From: Bacillota bacterium
Lineage (GTDB): Bacteria > Bacillota > Clostridia > Lachnospirales > Lachnospiraceae
DNA length: 64,000 nt
Direction of reading: 5' to 3'
Assembly (NCBI GenBank): GCA_023435895.1
Contig: JAEZLH010000033.1
Span: 62,001 to 126,000 of the forward strand
Shown: positions 26,726 through 35,079 of the stretch, piece by piece
Layout of the letters: each line of letters begins with the position of its first letter
How positions within the stretch are numbered: position 1 is the first letter of the stretch
The notes under the pieces: model-generated
Database searches by the model: none
Told to the model about the DNA's origin: nothing
The model's input: the letters and a program-made list of their open reading frames with translations, nothing else
Program-made: the position numbers and the translations under genes

Positions 26726-27127
26726 TTACTCAACCGTAAACATCCAGTTAACTCCAAACTTATCCTGTAAGTGACCATGAAGCTTTGCAAAAAAGGTTGG
26801 GCTAAGTTCTAAATAGATTTTTCCGCCTTCCTTTAAATGATTCCAAGCCTGTTCGACCAGCTTTAAATCACCGGTTGTTAACGTGATAAACATATTACTA
26901 CCGGATTTCGGTGCTTGCCCGCTATCAGCACACATAACCTCTGTTCCATCAATCACAAGTCTTGAATGCAAGATCAAATTCATATCCTGTTCCGGAATTG
27001 GAAAATTCGGGTTAGAAGGCATATCCTTATACTTTTGCACCATAGTTGTTTTTGTATGAAATGCCTCTTCATATACTTTCAATGCTTCTTCACAGTTTCG
27101 ATTAAACATCAGATAATGACCTAACAT
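26726..27127 (-). CDS. VOC-family protein (PhnB/glyoxalase-like)
   Basis: A 133-residue vicinal-oxygen-chelate fold protein of the PhnB type, with the typical opening YLMFNRNCEEALKVYEEAF and the ending KFGVNWMF. Proteins of this group are often annotated as glyoxalase or bleomycin-resistance-like; the function here is unknown. I start at 27127 (GAGAGG nearby) rather than 27145. Confidence 0.88.
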   Translation of the reverse strand: MLGHYLMFNRNCEEALKVYEEAFHTKTTMVQKYKDMPSNPNFPIPEQDMNLILHSRLVIDGTEVMCADSGQAPKSGSNMFITLTTGDLKLVEQAWNHLKEGGKIYLELSPTFFAKLHGHLQDKFGVNWMFTVE

Positions 27128-27354
27128 AAACACACCTCTCAACATTTATTATTTGATTTGAATATAATAGGCTTTACTAATTGACAATTAACTAAACATA
27201 AGTATTATGACTTTCTTCCATAGAATAGAGGGATCTTTCGACCCTCTATTCTTAATTAAGTATAAACCTTCTATACTTTATACACTTTTACCATCTCCAA
27301 AAAACAGCCCAACTATTCGAAGATACTAATACGGCAAAGAATAATAATCTCATC

Positions 27355-28083
27355 CTACCGCTTTACGGCTTTTATTAGCAACATCATTGGGCGGCGCATT
27401 TCCTCCGACATATTGTTTTTCTCTGTTATGTCGCCTATGGGCATTGCTTCATTCACCTCTTCGATACGGAAGCCGGCATTAATAAGTCCCATAAGAATCT
27501 GAGTTAATGTGTGATGCTGTTTTTTTACCTTCTCGCCGAGGAAATTAGTAAGTCTTTCCCCTGGATAAAAATAATCATCTACCGGCCAATACAATGGTTT
27601 TTGATCTTCCCCATATATCCATTCCTGATTTACACCAGCTGTAAAAACAGGATGCTCTATATTAATAAGCAAAACTCCTGATTCCTTCAAAGTTCTGTGT
27701 ATCTTTTTATAAATCATATCAATATCAGCTACATAATGAAGCACCAGGTTTGAAATAACACAGTCAAAAGAATCCACAGGGTACTCATACTCTTCCAAAC
27801 CACAAACTTGATAAGTGATTTGCTGTGCCGGATTTCTGACTTTAGCTTCTTCAATCATCTTTTCACTCAAATCAATACCTAACACCATCCTTGCCCCACA
27901 CTCAAGGGCATATTTACAATGCCATCCATAACCACATCCAAGATCAAGCACCTGCTTCTCACTTAAATTTGGAAACATTGCTTTGAATTGATTCCATTCG
28001 ACTGCACCTTCCAACCCTTTTTTACTACGCGTCATCTTTGCATATTGATCAAAAAATTGTTTATCATCGTAAATATTATTCAT
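27355..28083 (-). CDS. SAM-dependent class I methyltransferase
   Basis: A 242-residue methyltransferase with motif I VLDLGCGYGWHC, an acidic residue in GIDLSEKM and motif IV DCVISNLVLHYV. The substrate is unknown; the NIEHPVF segment is shared with many small-molecule methyltransferases of this COG. The start is uncertain: the ATG at 28083 has AAGGAG 13 nt upstream, and the ORF opens at 28140. A single gene on the minus strand. Confidence 0.87.
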   Translation of the reverse strand: MNNIYDDKQFFDQYAKMTRSKKGLEGAVEWNQFKAMFPNLSEKQVLDLGCGYGWHCKYALECGARMVLGIDLSEKMIEEAKVRNPAQQITYQVCGLEEYEYPVDSFDCVISNLVLHYVADIDMIYKKIHRTLKESGVLLINIEHPVFTAGVNQEWIYGEDQKPLYWPVDDYFYPGERLTNFLGEKVKKQHHTLTQILMGLINAGFRIEEVNEAMPIGDITEKNNMSEEMRRPMMLLIKAVKR

Positions 28084-28305
28084 ATTGATTAACGTTCTCC
28101 TTGTATTTTTCTTCATACTATGATGGTGTTTGCAAAACATATTATTGCTGATATATAGGATAACAGTATATTATTTACAAAAGAGTAAACACCTATTTAT
28201 GTAAGAACTAATTTAACTGCAACACAATTCATATCCTACAATATGTTTCTGATATCCCTCTAAAAAATGTTACAATAGTACCGAAAATATTACAACCCAT
28301 AAAAA

Positions 28306-29532
28306 CTATTCGATTGGAATATCCTGTACAGGTTCCGATGCTCCTCCATCCTTTTTACCACCTCTAACGATGATAAATAAGAGAGTATAAGCAACTAAAA
28401 GAATTCCAGCCATTCTCCATATTCCGCTGATATGTATTCGACCTACCAACATACTACATAGTATTGAGGAACATAAAACACCTATCTGTGTAATGAAAGA
28501 TTCTAAGGAAAGTATACTGGCTCTCATGTTGTTTGGTGTAGCTTCGTTAATCAAAGTATTCTCAGCCACATTTCCAGTTCCCAATATCAAATATACTCCT
28601 GCATATCCCAGTATAAAACCAATAACACTTCTTTGAAAGGATAAGGCGATGATGGCAATTCCAAGTACGATTCGACTGATCTGATAAACTTTCCAATGGG
28701 GATGTTTCAATTTATGAAGTGTTTTATTTGAAATAATATTTCCGATCGTTACAGCCATAAAACCCAAGAAAGTAATGATTCCAAATATCCATGTACTATC
28801 TGAAAAAAAAGATATCTTAAGAAATGCCGACTGCCAGTAGGTTTCCATCGTTAACAACAAGAACCCCACAAAAAAAACACTTATAAATATCATCCGAAAT
28901 CCAGGTGTAGAAAATATTACTTCCTTACTGTTCTTCAAGTGCACCACGAGAGGAACTCTTTCCTTTGCATCTGATTGACTGTTTCCCTCTTTAACGAAAA
29001 AGAAACACAGAAGCGCTATAATTATAGTAAACGTGATGCGAAGTAACAGGATTGCACTAAAGGAACCGAATGCATAGGATATCAGACCACCGCTGATCCC
29101 ACCTACTGCCAGCCCAACCGCTTCCAATACAGCCAGTCTTGATGTAGTTTTTGATAAATTATCCATCCCATTGTTCTCAATTGCCTGGTCAATAATTAAT
29201 GCATCCAAACTCCCTGATGAAAAGGAACGGCTTAATCCGGCGAAAATTATTACAAATATCAGCCATAATAAATTGTTAGCAATTAGAAGCAATAAAAAAG
29301 ATAATAACAAAAATCCGCAGGATACTAAAAATACTTTTTTCCGTCCAAACAAATCGGCACAGATCCCGCTGGGCAGCTCGAAGCATAATACCGTAATGGC
29401 ATAGAGCGCCATCAGGATTGGAAGGGTACTTAAGCCCGCACCTTTCTCAAGTAAAATCAAATTCAATACGGGAAAGATAATCCCTATGGATAAATTATTG
29501 ATTAGCATAATGAGTTGCTGTATTTTAGTCAT
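28306..29532 (-). CDS. MFS transporter
   Basis: A 408-residue membrane protein with about twelve hydrophobic segments and the family signature between helices 2 and 3 (GICADLFGRKKVFL). It is probably an efflux pump. It overlaps the preceding regulator gene by 8 bp, with GGAGG 6 nt before its ATG, so the two are cotranscribed and the pump is likely under that regulator. Confidence 0.9.
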   Translation of the reverse strand: MTKIQQLIMLINNLSIGIIFPVLNLILLEKGAGLSTLPILMALYAITVLCFELPSGICADLFGRKKVFLVSCGFLLLSFLLLLIANNLLWLIFVIIFAGLSRSFSSGSLDALIIDQAIENNGMDNLSKTTSRLAVLEAVGLAVGGISGGLISYAFGSFSAILLLRITFTIIIALLCFFFVKEGNSQSDAKERVPLVVHLKNSKEVIFSTPGFRMIFISVFFVGFLLLTMETYWQSAFLKISFFSDSTWIFGIITFLGFMAVTIGNIISNKTLHKLKHPHWKVYQISRIVLGIAIIALSFQRSVIGFILGYAGVYLILGTGNVAENTLINEATPNNMRASILSLESFITQIGVLCSSILCSMLVGRIHISGIWRMAGILLVAYTLLFIIVRGGKKDGGASEPVQDIPIE

Positions 29533-30100
29533 CTATTTCCTCCTTTGCATTGTATAATATTAATGCAAATTCCCATGGATTTCGCTCATCAGATGGTTTC
29601 GAATGACTGTTGATATACTCTGTAATTAGATTCATCAGTTCATCTGACTCTTGCTCAGAAAGGTGAAGAACACCATTCATAATATCACCCCACCGCTGGG
29701 GCGTAACCAAGTCAGGAGTAAAATTACAATTCAATATTTTCTTTTTCTGAGCCATAAACCCTTCAAAGGTCTGAGATAATTGCTGCTGTAGCAATATGTC
29801 TCTCTGGGGAGCACTATCATCGTTATGTTCCAACCCTATCTGTACTGTCACATAAGTCGGTTTGTAGAAGCTTGCAGTAATTCCGTTAATAAGCTCTGTA
29901 TGATCCAACTCAATTAATCCAAGTGAACTAAGTTTCTTAATATGATGTTGCACGCCGGATGCTGAGATTCCAAGTTTATCCGCCAGCATTTTTGGAGTCA
30001 TGGGTAATTTAGAAATTTCCAGTAGACGGATTAGTTGCTGTCTTACGGGATTCATGTAAATTTCCAGCTCTTTTTTTGTAGATAATTTTATTTTATTCAT
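29525..30100 (-). CDS. ArsR-like winged-helix regulator of the MFS pump
   Basis: A 191-residue protein with an N-terminal ArsR/HTH_20 domain (MNPVRQQLIRLLEIS, then KLGISASGVQHHIKKLSSLGLI). The C-terminal half looks helical and may bind a ligand. It is followed directly by the MFS gene. Repeated CATTACGCA elements lie in its promoter region. Confidence 0.87.
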   Translation of the reverse strand: MNKIKLSTKKELEIYMNPVRQQLIRLLEISKLPMTPKMLADKLGISASGVQHHIKKLSSLGLIELDHTELINGITASFYKPTYVTVQIGLEHNDDSAPQRDILLQQQLSQTFEGFMAQKKKILNCNFTPDLVTPQRWGDIMNGVLHLSEQESDELMNLITEYINSHSKPSDERNPWEFALILYNAKEEIDD

Positions 30101-30127
30101 GGTATATACCTCTTTTCTATACTACAT

Positions 30128-30163
30128 CATTACGCACATTATAACATTACGCATCGTGTAATG
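30128..30163. promoter_or_regulatory. Repeated CATTACGC elements upstream of the regulator-MFS operon
   Basis: CATTACGCA occurs at 30128-30136, CATTACGC again at 30145-30152, and an inverted near copy GTGTAATG at 30156-30163. The last two form an 8+3+8 dyad with one mismatch. The site lies 28-63 bp before the start codon and fits an ArsR-type operator. Confidence 0.5.
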
Positions 30164-30179
30164 TAAAGAGTTTTTCAAT

Positions 30180-30231
30180 AAAAAAGCTTTCGCAAATATT
30201 ATCCTGTTTGGATACCTATTTACAAAAGCCT
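30180..30231 (-). terminator. Terminator of the ECF sigma/zinc-finger operon
   Basis: A 14-bp stem with G-U pairs (arms 30217-30230 and 30185-30198) followed on the minus strand by about six T. It lies 11 bp after the stop codon. Confidence 0.85.
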
Positions 30232-30241
30232 TTATTAACTG

Positions 30242-30709
30242 TTAAAGAAGCGAAACTACAAACTTTATTAGCAGGTAAATTCCAATTAATCCAAATACAA
30301 TTAGTGTTCCCATTGCTTTTCCCACAAAAAATCTTCTCATTCTATCTTCTCCTTTCAAATTCAAGCGAGCCATGAATCTCCATACTATGACAATAGATAA
30401 AATACCAATGGCCAAGGTAATGATTATCGATATTATGTTTGAAGATATATTTTTGTTCGATAGAACACCAATTAACACTCCTATTATTAATAATACGAAT
30501 GGAATCAAAAAAACTTTTTGTCTGATTGCCCTTAATATTTTTTTATCATTAATATCATTTATATTTTGAAGTTCGAAACTCTCAAATTCAGACTTACAAC
30601 CATCACAGTTCTTAATATGTTCCATGACCACTCTTTTACTTTCATCACTTGCTACATCGTCTTTTACTAGGGGTATCAGGTCTAATATGATATCACAGGG
30701 TATATTCAA
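30242..30709 (-). CDS. Zinc-finger membrane protein, probable anti-sigma factor
   Basis: A 155-residue protein with an N-terminal zf-HC2-type zinc-binding pattern (Cys5, His31, Cys35, Cys38; HIKNCDGC) and about three membrane helices in residues 65-155. This is the plan of a membrane anti-sigma factor. The start is TTG at 30707-30709, 8 nt after GGAGGG, overlapping the stop of the sigma factor gene by a few bases. It should bind and hold the sigma factor encoded just upstream. Confidence 0.82.
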   Translation of the reverse strand: MNIPCDIILDLIPLVKDDVASDESKRVVMEHIKNCDGCKSEFESFELQNINDINDKKILRAIRQKVFLIPFVLLIIGVLIGVLSNKNISSNIISIIITLAIGILSIVIVWRFMARLNLKGEDRMRRFFVGKAMGTLIVFGLIGIYLLIKFVVSLL

Positions 30710-31194
30710 ATAAATCCCTCCTTTTCTAGTACCGCTTTAATCCACTTTTTTGTCCTAAAATCAATTACTCTTGCTGAGTTTTCCGAAATACCTACTTTTT
30801 CTGAAATTTCACAGTAGCTTATCCCATTAATTCTCATTCCAACAACCTTTTTAGTTCTTTCGTCCTTTAACTGAAGTAACTCATTTATTCTTTTAGCAAT
30901 CTGCTCCGTAATAATTTGATCCATCGTTTGATCCAATACATATAACTCCAATAAATCATTATATTCCACTGTACTTCTTTCTTTTCGTAAATGTTGCAGC
31001 CAGAGATGACGAGCTATTCCAAAGAGCCACGTTTTAACTGTTGATTCACCCTTAAAACTACCAATCGAAAAAATTACTTTTACAAAAGTTTCAGAGAGCA
31101 AGTCTTCTGAAAGAGCGGAGTCATGAGTAAGACTTAATAAATAATAATAGATATCCTTTTTATATTCCATATATAATTCTTCGATAATCTTCAA
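30706..31194 (-). CDS. ECF-type RNA polymerase sigma factor
   Basis: A 162-residue sigma-70 family protein with region 2 (SEDLLSETFVKVIFSIGSFKGESTVKTWLFGIARH) and region 4 (LQLKDERTKKVVGMRINGISYCEISEKVGISENSARV). The start appears to be TTG at 31192-31194 with GGGGG 7 nt upstream; an ATG a few bases earlier is out of frame. It would direct transcription of a small regulon, held in check by the zinc-finger protein encoded downstream. Confidence 0.9.
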   Translation of the reverse strand: MKIIEELYMEYKKDIYYYLLSLTHDSALSEDLLSETFVKVIFSIGSFKGESTVKTWLFGIARHLWLQHLRKERSTVEYNDLLELYVLDQTMDQIITEQIAKRINELLQLKDERTKKVVGMRINGISYCEISEKVGISENSARVIDFRTKKWIKAVLEKEGFI

Positions 31195-31565
31195 TCATTG
31201 TCCCCCTTTCAAAGAATAAGTCGCAAAAAAAACAATAATATTACAACCAAGGATATAAATATTTTTCACCAATCGTTTAACTCTATATTTTTATCTTCTA
31301 TTTTATCCTTATTTTTTTATAATATTTGAATAAAGGTCAAAAGGTCTTTCAACAGAGTTCGTCAGCAATCGGCATAAAGTTAATGAATGATTCCACCTTT
31401 GGAAATGTGTTAGATGTTATTGATGTTAAAACTGGTGCAAAAATACTTTCTACTATTCTTTAATTTCTATTCTATATTTTCTATTCAGCAATTACTATTC
31501 CGCAATTACTATTCCGCAATTACTATTCAACAGGATTTTTCTATTTCTATTAAGAAAGAACACAA
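31195..31565. other. AT-rich intergenic region with a 14-bp tandem repeat
   Basis: About 370 bp without a credible gene. It holds the promoter of the sigma factor operon on its left side and the tandem repeat at 31488-31529. Confidence 0.45.
31488..31529. repeat. Three tandem copies of a 14-bp unit
   Basis: GCAATTACTATTCC occurs at 31488-31501 (with a leading G) and 31502-31515, and a third copy at 31516-31529 differs at the last base. Half units (CTATTC) extend to the left. It may vary in copy number between strains. Confidence 0.8.
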
Positions 31566-31623
31566 AATAAAAAAAGCTTTTGCTACTTGATCCCTCTTTA
31601 ATCGGTATCTAGTAGCAAAAGCC
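31566..31623 (-). terminator. Terminator of the ArsR-nitroreductase operon
   Basis: A perfect 12-bp stem (arms 31611-31622 and 31576-31587) followed on the minus strand by seven T. Confidence 0.9.
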
Positions 31624-31654
31624 TTGATTATGGTTTATTCCTTCCATTTATGAA

Positions 31655-32362
31655 TTACTTCAAATGAAATATACCTCCATTGCCAAACTCAAACGTTCCG
31701 TGTGCCTCAATATCAAAATGCTTCTTTGCTATTCCAAGGTCAATTAAATCCAACGCATAATCATCTGCAATATGTGCGCTTAAGACACCATTTTCATATT
31801 TGAACATAGGTTTTTGTGTGTTTTTTGCAGTAGGTGCAAGCAATACTGCCTGCATTCCATCAAATGCCCATTGCGGCAAAGCTTGATCACTGGTGATTCT
31901 TTGTTCCAGGCTTTTTACCTTTCTGTGTATGGCAGAATGTAATAACTTCTCCCCCATATTAGGAGCTTCCACCTTCCCAACGACAATTACACAGATTAAT
32001 TCTTCATTATGTTCAATCGTGAATTCGTCCTTATCAAAGGTTCCCCCAACCCAACAGGTTCCAAGTCCCATATCTGTTATCGTTAGAATTAAATCCTCTC
32101 CGTAATAACCAACCATCTCTTTCAGATGATTAAGCTCCTTCTTGCCCTTCATTAAAATTACGGAACGCACATTTGAAAACAATCCATAGGTCTTCCTTAG
32201 TTTTTGGAAAGCACTGCTTCCATCCTCCACAAGCATAATTCCCAAACCGGAGGCCTCATTTAAACTGTTAATAGCAGCTTTAATTTTTTCCACTTCCTGT
32301 TTGGAAAGTGGCTCCTTACTAAACTTTCTTCTTGACATTCTTTCTTCAATTGCAGTACGCAT
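31655..32362 (-). CDS. Nitroreductase-like protein (TM1586 type)
   Basis: A 235-residue protein of the TM1586 nitroreductase group, in which two half-domains form one flavin fold: RMSRRKFSKEPLS near the start, GLGTCWVGGTF in the middle and LAPTAKNTQKPMF in the second half. It probably binds FMN and reduces an unknown compound. It follows an ArsR gene by 76 bp on the same strand and is likely controlled by it. Confidence 0.87.
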   Translation of the reverse strand: MRTAIEERMSRRKFSKEPLSKQEVEKIKAAINSLNEASGLGIMLVEDGSSAFQKLRKTYGLFSNVRSVILMKGKKELNHLKEMVGYYGEDLILTITDMGLGTCWVGGTFDKDEFTIEHNEELICVIVVGKVEAPNMGEKLLHSAIHRKVKSLEQRITSDQALPQWAFDGMQAVLLAPTAKNTQKPMFKYENGVLSAHIADDYALDLIDLGIAKKHFDIEAHGTFEFGNGGIFHLK

Positions 32363-32438
32363 TCAACTACCTCCATTTTAATCTCAAAAGCATGTTTTAT
32401 ATTTTATTAAATTCCCTTCTATCAATCTGCCACTCTTA

Positions 32439-32783
32439 TTATTCTTTACAAAACTCTTTCAGTAAATCATCTAAATGTGTCACCAGACTTTTTAATAATT
32501 CAAATTTATCAGAGGAAACATTAATATAATAAAAATTTTTGGTACCTTCTTCACGCATTTCAATAATTTCGGCATCTCTTAAAATTTTTAGGTGATGAGA
32601 AACGGCAGGACGAGAAAGGTGAACTTTCTCTGTAATTTCACCAACTCGAAGTCCTGTAGTACAGGGATTTTCCATTAATACAATCATAATAGCCTGTCTT
32701 GTACTATCACCAATTGCCAAAAGGAGTTTTTGACATCCTATAAAATCTTTCTTGATTTGATGCAGTTGTTCTACTTTATCCAT
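32439..32783 (-). CDS. ArsR-family transcriptional regulator
   Basis: A 114-residue winged-helix protein (LLAIGDSTRQAIMIVLMENPC, then VHLSRPAVSHHLKILRDAEII). The metal-binding ELCVCDL box of ArsR/SmtB is absent, so it probably senses something other than metal. A perfect inverted repeat lies 29 bp before the start. It is cotranscribed with the nitroreductase-like gene. Confidence 0.92.
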   Translation of the reverse strand: MDKVEQLHQIKKDFIGCQKLLLAIGDSTRQAIMIVLMENPCTTGLRVGEITEKVHLSRPAVSHHLKILRDAEIIEMREEGTKNFYYINVSSDKFELLKSLVTHLDDLLKEFCKE

Positions 32784-32811
32784 GTTGATCTGTCACCTCT
32801 CGTGTTTGGTT

Positions 32812-32837
32812 GATTGGTTCAATCCAATGAACCAATC
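32812..32837. promoter_or_regulatory. Perfect 10+6+10 inverted repeat, likely ArsR operator
   Basis: GATTGGTTCA at 32812-32821 and TGAACCAATC at 32828-32837 are exact reverse complements with a 6-nt spacer, located 29-54 bp before the ArsR start codon. Confidence 0.65.
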
Positions 32838-32938
32838 TTACTATATACGATTTGATAATGCAACATTGGGAAAGAAAATCAAGACATAATATATTACCAA
32901 TAATTTGCTTAATAATTACTTGCTGTATTTCATTTTAT

Positions 32939-33094
32939 TCAATGGGTTTGGTTTCTAGAAAGTGCTTCCATTTTTCCCTTCTTACATTTTGGATTTGACA
33001 AAGGGCATCTTCTCCCACATCCGTGACAATGATCGTCCTCTTGCTGATTATTTTTTTTCATTTCTTTACTTTTATTTGAGAATAACTTAAACAT
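32939..33094 (-). CDS. Cys-rich miniprotein divergent from a MarR gene
   Basis: A 51-residue protein with a good start: AGGAGG lies 8 nt before the ATG at 33094. A lysine-rich N-terminal half is followed by HCHGCGRRCPLSNPKC with Cys23, Cys26, Cys30 and Cys37, a spacing able to bind a metal or an iron-sulfur cluster. I do not recognise the family with certainty. It is transcribed away from the MarR gene at 33344, and the shared 250-bp region carries repeated operator-like sites, so MarR control is likely. Confidence 0.7.
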   Translation of the reverse strand: MFKLFSNKSKEMKKNNQQEDDHCHGCGRRCPLSNPKCKKGKMEALSRNQTH

Positions 33095-33207
33095 ATGTAT
33101 TACCTCCTCATTCATATTTGCTTCTACATTTAATCGATTATTAACGAAAACTAAAATACAAAAATTCATGCTACAATGATAATGTCCAAGTAAAGATATC
33201 ATTATTA

Positions 33208-33316
33208 TGTTTCCGTGTAAACAATTAGATTTTAACTTAGATATGTTTCCATGTCAACATTTATTTATAAACTCTTTGCCTTATTACAGATAATAGTGTA
33301 AAATACTATTGTTTCC
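33208..33316. promoter_or_regulatory. Repeated TGTTTCC elements between the miniprotein and MarR genes
   Basis: TGTTTCCGTGTAAACA (33208-33223) and TGTTTCCATGTCAACA (33244-33259) are two near copies of an imperfect dyad, 36 bp apart. A third TGTTTCC begins at 33310. They lie in the divergent promoter region and are candidate MarR operators. Confidence 0.6.
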
Positions 33317-33343
33317 ACAAAAAGCGTAGGGGGGAGAATATCA

Positions 33344-33808
33344 ATGGATGAAATTGATGTTATTAACCAAATTCAGAGATTGGTTCATCAAAAACATTTA
33401 GATGAACATCATAATCTGGACCATTATATACATGCTCAGTTAAAGAGTGCAGGAATCAAGTCATTGCCGGAGTTATCCATTCTTGAATGTCATGTATTAG
33501 CCTGTATCGGTGACGCACATATCTCTAACGCTATAACGATATCAAAAAAAATGGGGGTTACCCGTGGAGGAATCTCTAAAATAACTACACGTCTTATAGC
33601 TAAAGGATTAATCATATCTAATCAAATCGAGGGAAATAAGCGAGAAATATTTTATCAGTTGACACCTTTAGGCACCAAGATTTATGAAATTCATGACCGC
33701 TTACACAAAGAAATAAATGATAAGTTCATTAATCTGTTATCAAAATATTCCAAGGATGATCAAAAGGTGATCAGCCAATTTCTAAATGACTTATTGAATT
33801 CTATATAG
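33344..33808 (+). CDS. MarR-family transcriptional regulator
   Basis: A 154-residue winged-helix protein with the recognition region KKMGVTRGGISKITTRLIAKGLI and the wing EGNKREIFYQLTPLG. The start has GGGGGGAG 8-9 nt upstream. It is divergent from the Cys-rich miniprotein gene and ends before a terminator shared with the convergent GGDEF gene. Confidence 0.9.
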   Translation: MDEIDVINQIQRLVHQKHLDEHHNLDHYIHAQLKSAGIKSLPELSILECHVLACIGDAHISNAITISKKMGVTRGGISKITTRLIAKGLIISNQIEGNKREIFYQLTPLGTKIYEIHDRLHKEINDKFINLLSKYSKDDQKVISQFLNDLLNSI

Positions 33809-33838
33809 TTAAACTTTTTAATAAAATTCTGCAAAAAA

Positions 33839-33890
33839 TAAAGGCATAGATAATCTCTTTTCATTTGAGATTTCTTCTACGCCTTTTTTA
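33839..33890 (+). terminator. Terminator, probably bidirectional
   Basis: Outer AAAGGC/GCCTTT and TAG/CTA pairs enclose an inner AATCTC/GAGATT stem, followed by TTTTTT on the plus strand. On the minus strand TTTATTTTTTG follows, so it can serve both the MarR gene and the convergent GGDEF gene. Confidence 0.8.
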
Positions 33891-33927
33891 TATGTATTGA
33901 TCCATTGTTAAACAGGTTGGTTTTCGC

Positions 33928-35079
33928 CTATCGATAAGAGGAACTAGCCTTATAAACCCGAATTGCATTTCTAATCTCTTTTGCTTCATATAATGCCTGA
34001 TCTGCACTAATAAAAATTCGAGCAGCATTGCATTGATCATCGTACTGTGCAAGACCGAAGCTTACGGATAAATTAAGTGTCGGATACTTTTCACTATATA
34101 TCTCACTTAATTTTGATTGAATTTTTTCACAAGTGGATACCGCTTCGTTCATATGAATATTTTCAAATATTAAGCAGAATTCATCACCACCATAACGAAA
34201 AATCGATGCCTTGTCACAATATTGTTTCAGTACCGATGTAAAGGTAATCAAGCAATCGTCACCTATATGATGTCCTAATTGATCATTCACTCTTTTAAAA
34301 TTATCTATGTCAGAAATCACAAAGATATTATTTACTGCACTTGTTTTTAACTCCATATCTCTCATAGTATCATGTAAAGCCTTGCGGTTTTGCACTCCGG
34401 TTAATTCATCCGTATTGAGCCTTTGTTCAAGCATTACTCGTTCCAGTTCCTGTTGAATACTTGCTTCATTTTTTTTACGAATAAAACTTATTTTTACCAT
34501 ACAGACAATAGAAGTTGCGCCAATTATAAATAATGCGATAAGAAATTCCGCAAGTCGTTGCGTGCTTTCGAATACGCTGGGCTTATCCACATCCCATTTT
34601 ATAAGTAATTCAGAGAAAACTAACAGGGACATGCTCATCAAGACTGTAATACCTGTCACTCGATAACTTGCATAAATGGTAGTCAGGATAATTGCAAAGA
34701 TAAAAAGATAATAAGTTACAGTGAATGCATTATGTGCCGTAAACAAAATAAAACAAATGAATACCAGAATAAACGAAACACCATATATTTTTTGATCCTG
34801 TGAAAGTCTTTTTGCTCTTATAATAAGAGTATCCATAATAATACAAACAAAGTTTACTGAACTTGGTACAACAATAAATTTCAGAACAAATCGATGTACT
34901 GTTGTGGTCAGCATTTCGGAATTTACTAGTATTACTGCCATAAAACATTCCACCAGTAGCGCGAAAAAAAACAAACCAATTGATATTTTATACTGGAACA
35001 GAAGCCATTCATTATCAATTCTTTTATACTCTTTTCTTATTTCATCAATATGTATTTCATCGAGGTTGATTTTATTCAT
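33928..35079 (-). CDS. Membrane-bound diguanylate cyclase (GGDEF)
   Basis: A 383-residue protein. Residues 30-200 hold five or six membrane helices; the GGDEF domain follows from about 222 with DELTGVQNRKAL and the intact catalytic signature GGDEF at 297-301. It should make cyclic di-GMP from two GTP. The RxxD inhibitory site expected just before the signature is CDKA instead, so feedback inhibition at that site is probably missing. No EAL domain is present. Single gene, start ATG at 35079 with no strong ribosome-binding site. Confidence 0.92.
   Translation of the reverse strand: MNKINLDEIHIDEIRKEYKRIDNEWLLFQYKISIGLFFFALLVECFMAVILVNSEMLTTTVHRFVLKFIVVPSSVNFVCIIMDTLIIRAKRLSQDQKIYGVSFILVFICFILFTAHNAFTVTYYLFIFAIILTTIYASYRVTGITVLMSMSLLVFSELLIKWDVDKPSVFESTQRLAEFLIALFIIGATSIVCMVKISFIRKKNEASIQQELERVMLEQRLNTDELTGVQNRKALHDTMRDMELKTSAVNNIFVISDIDNFKRVNDQLGHHIGDDCLITFTSVLKQYCDKASIFRYGGDEFCLIFENIHMNEAVSTCEKIQSKLSEIYSEKYPTLNLSVSFGLAQYDDQCNAARIFISADQALYEAKEIRNAIRVYKASSSYR

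Noticed and set aside
26545..26790. 81-codon minus-strand ORF below the VOC gene
   Set aside because: Its first part is a shadow of the VOC gene and the rest runs through two hairpins, so it is not a credible gene.
31488..31529. Possible CRISPR-like repeat array
   Set aside because: The 14-bp units are directly adjacent without spacers and no cas genes are near; it is a simple tandem repeat.
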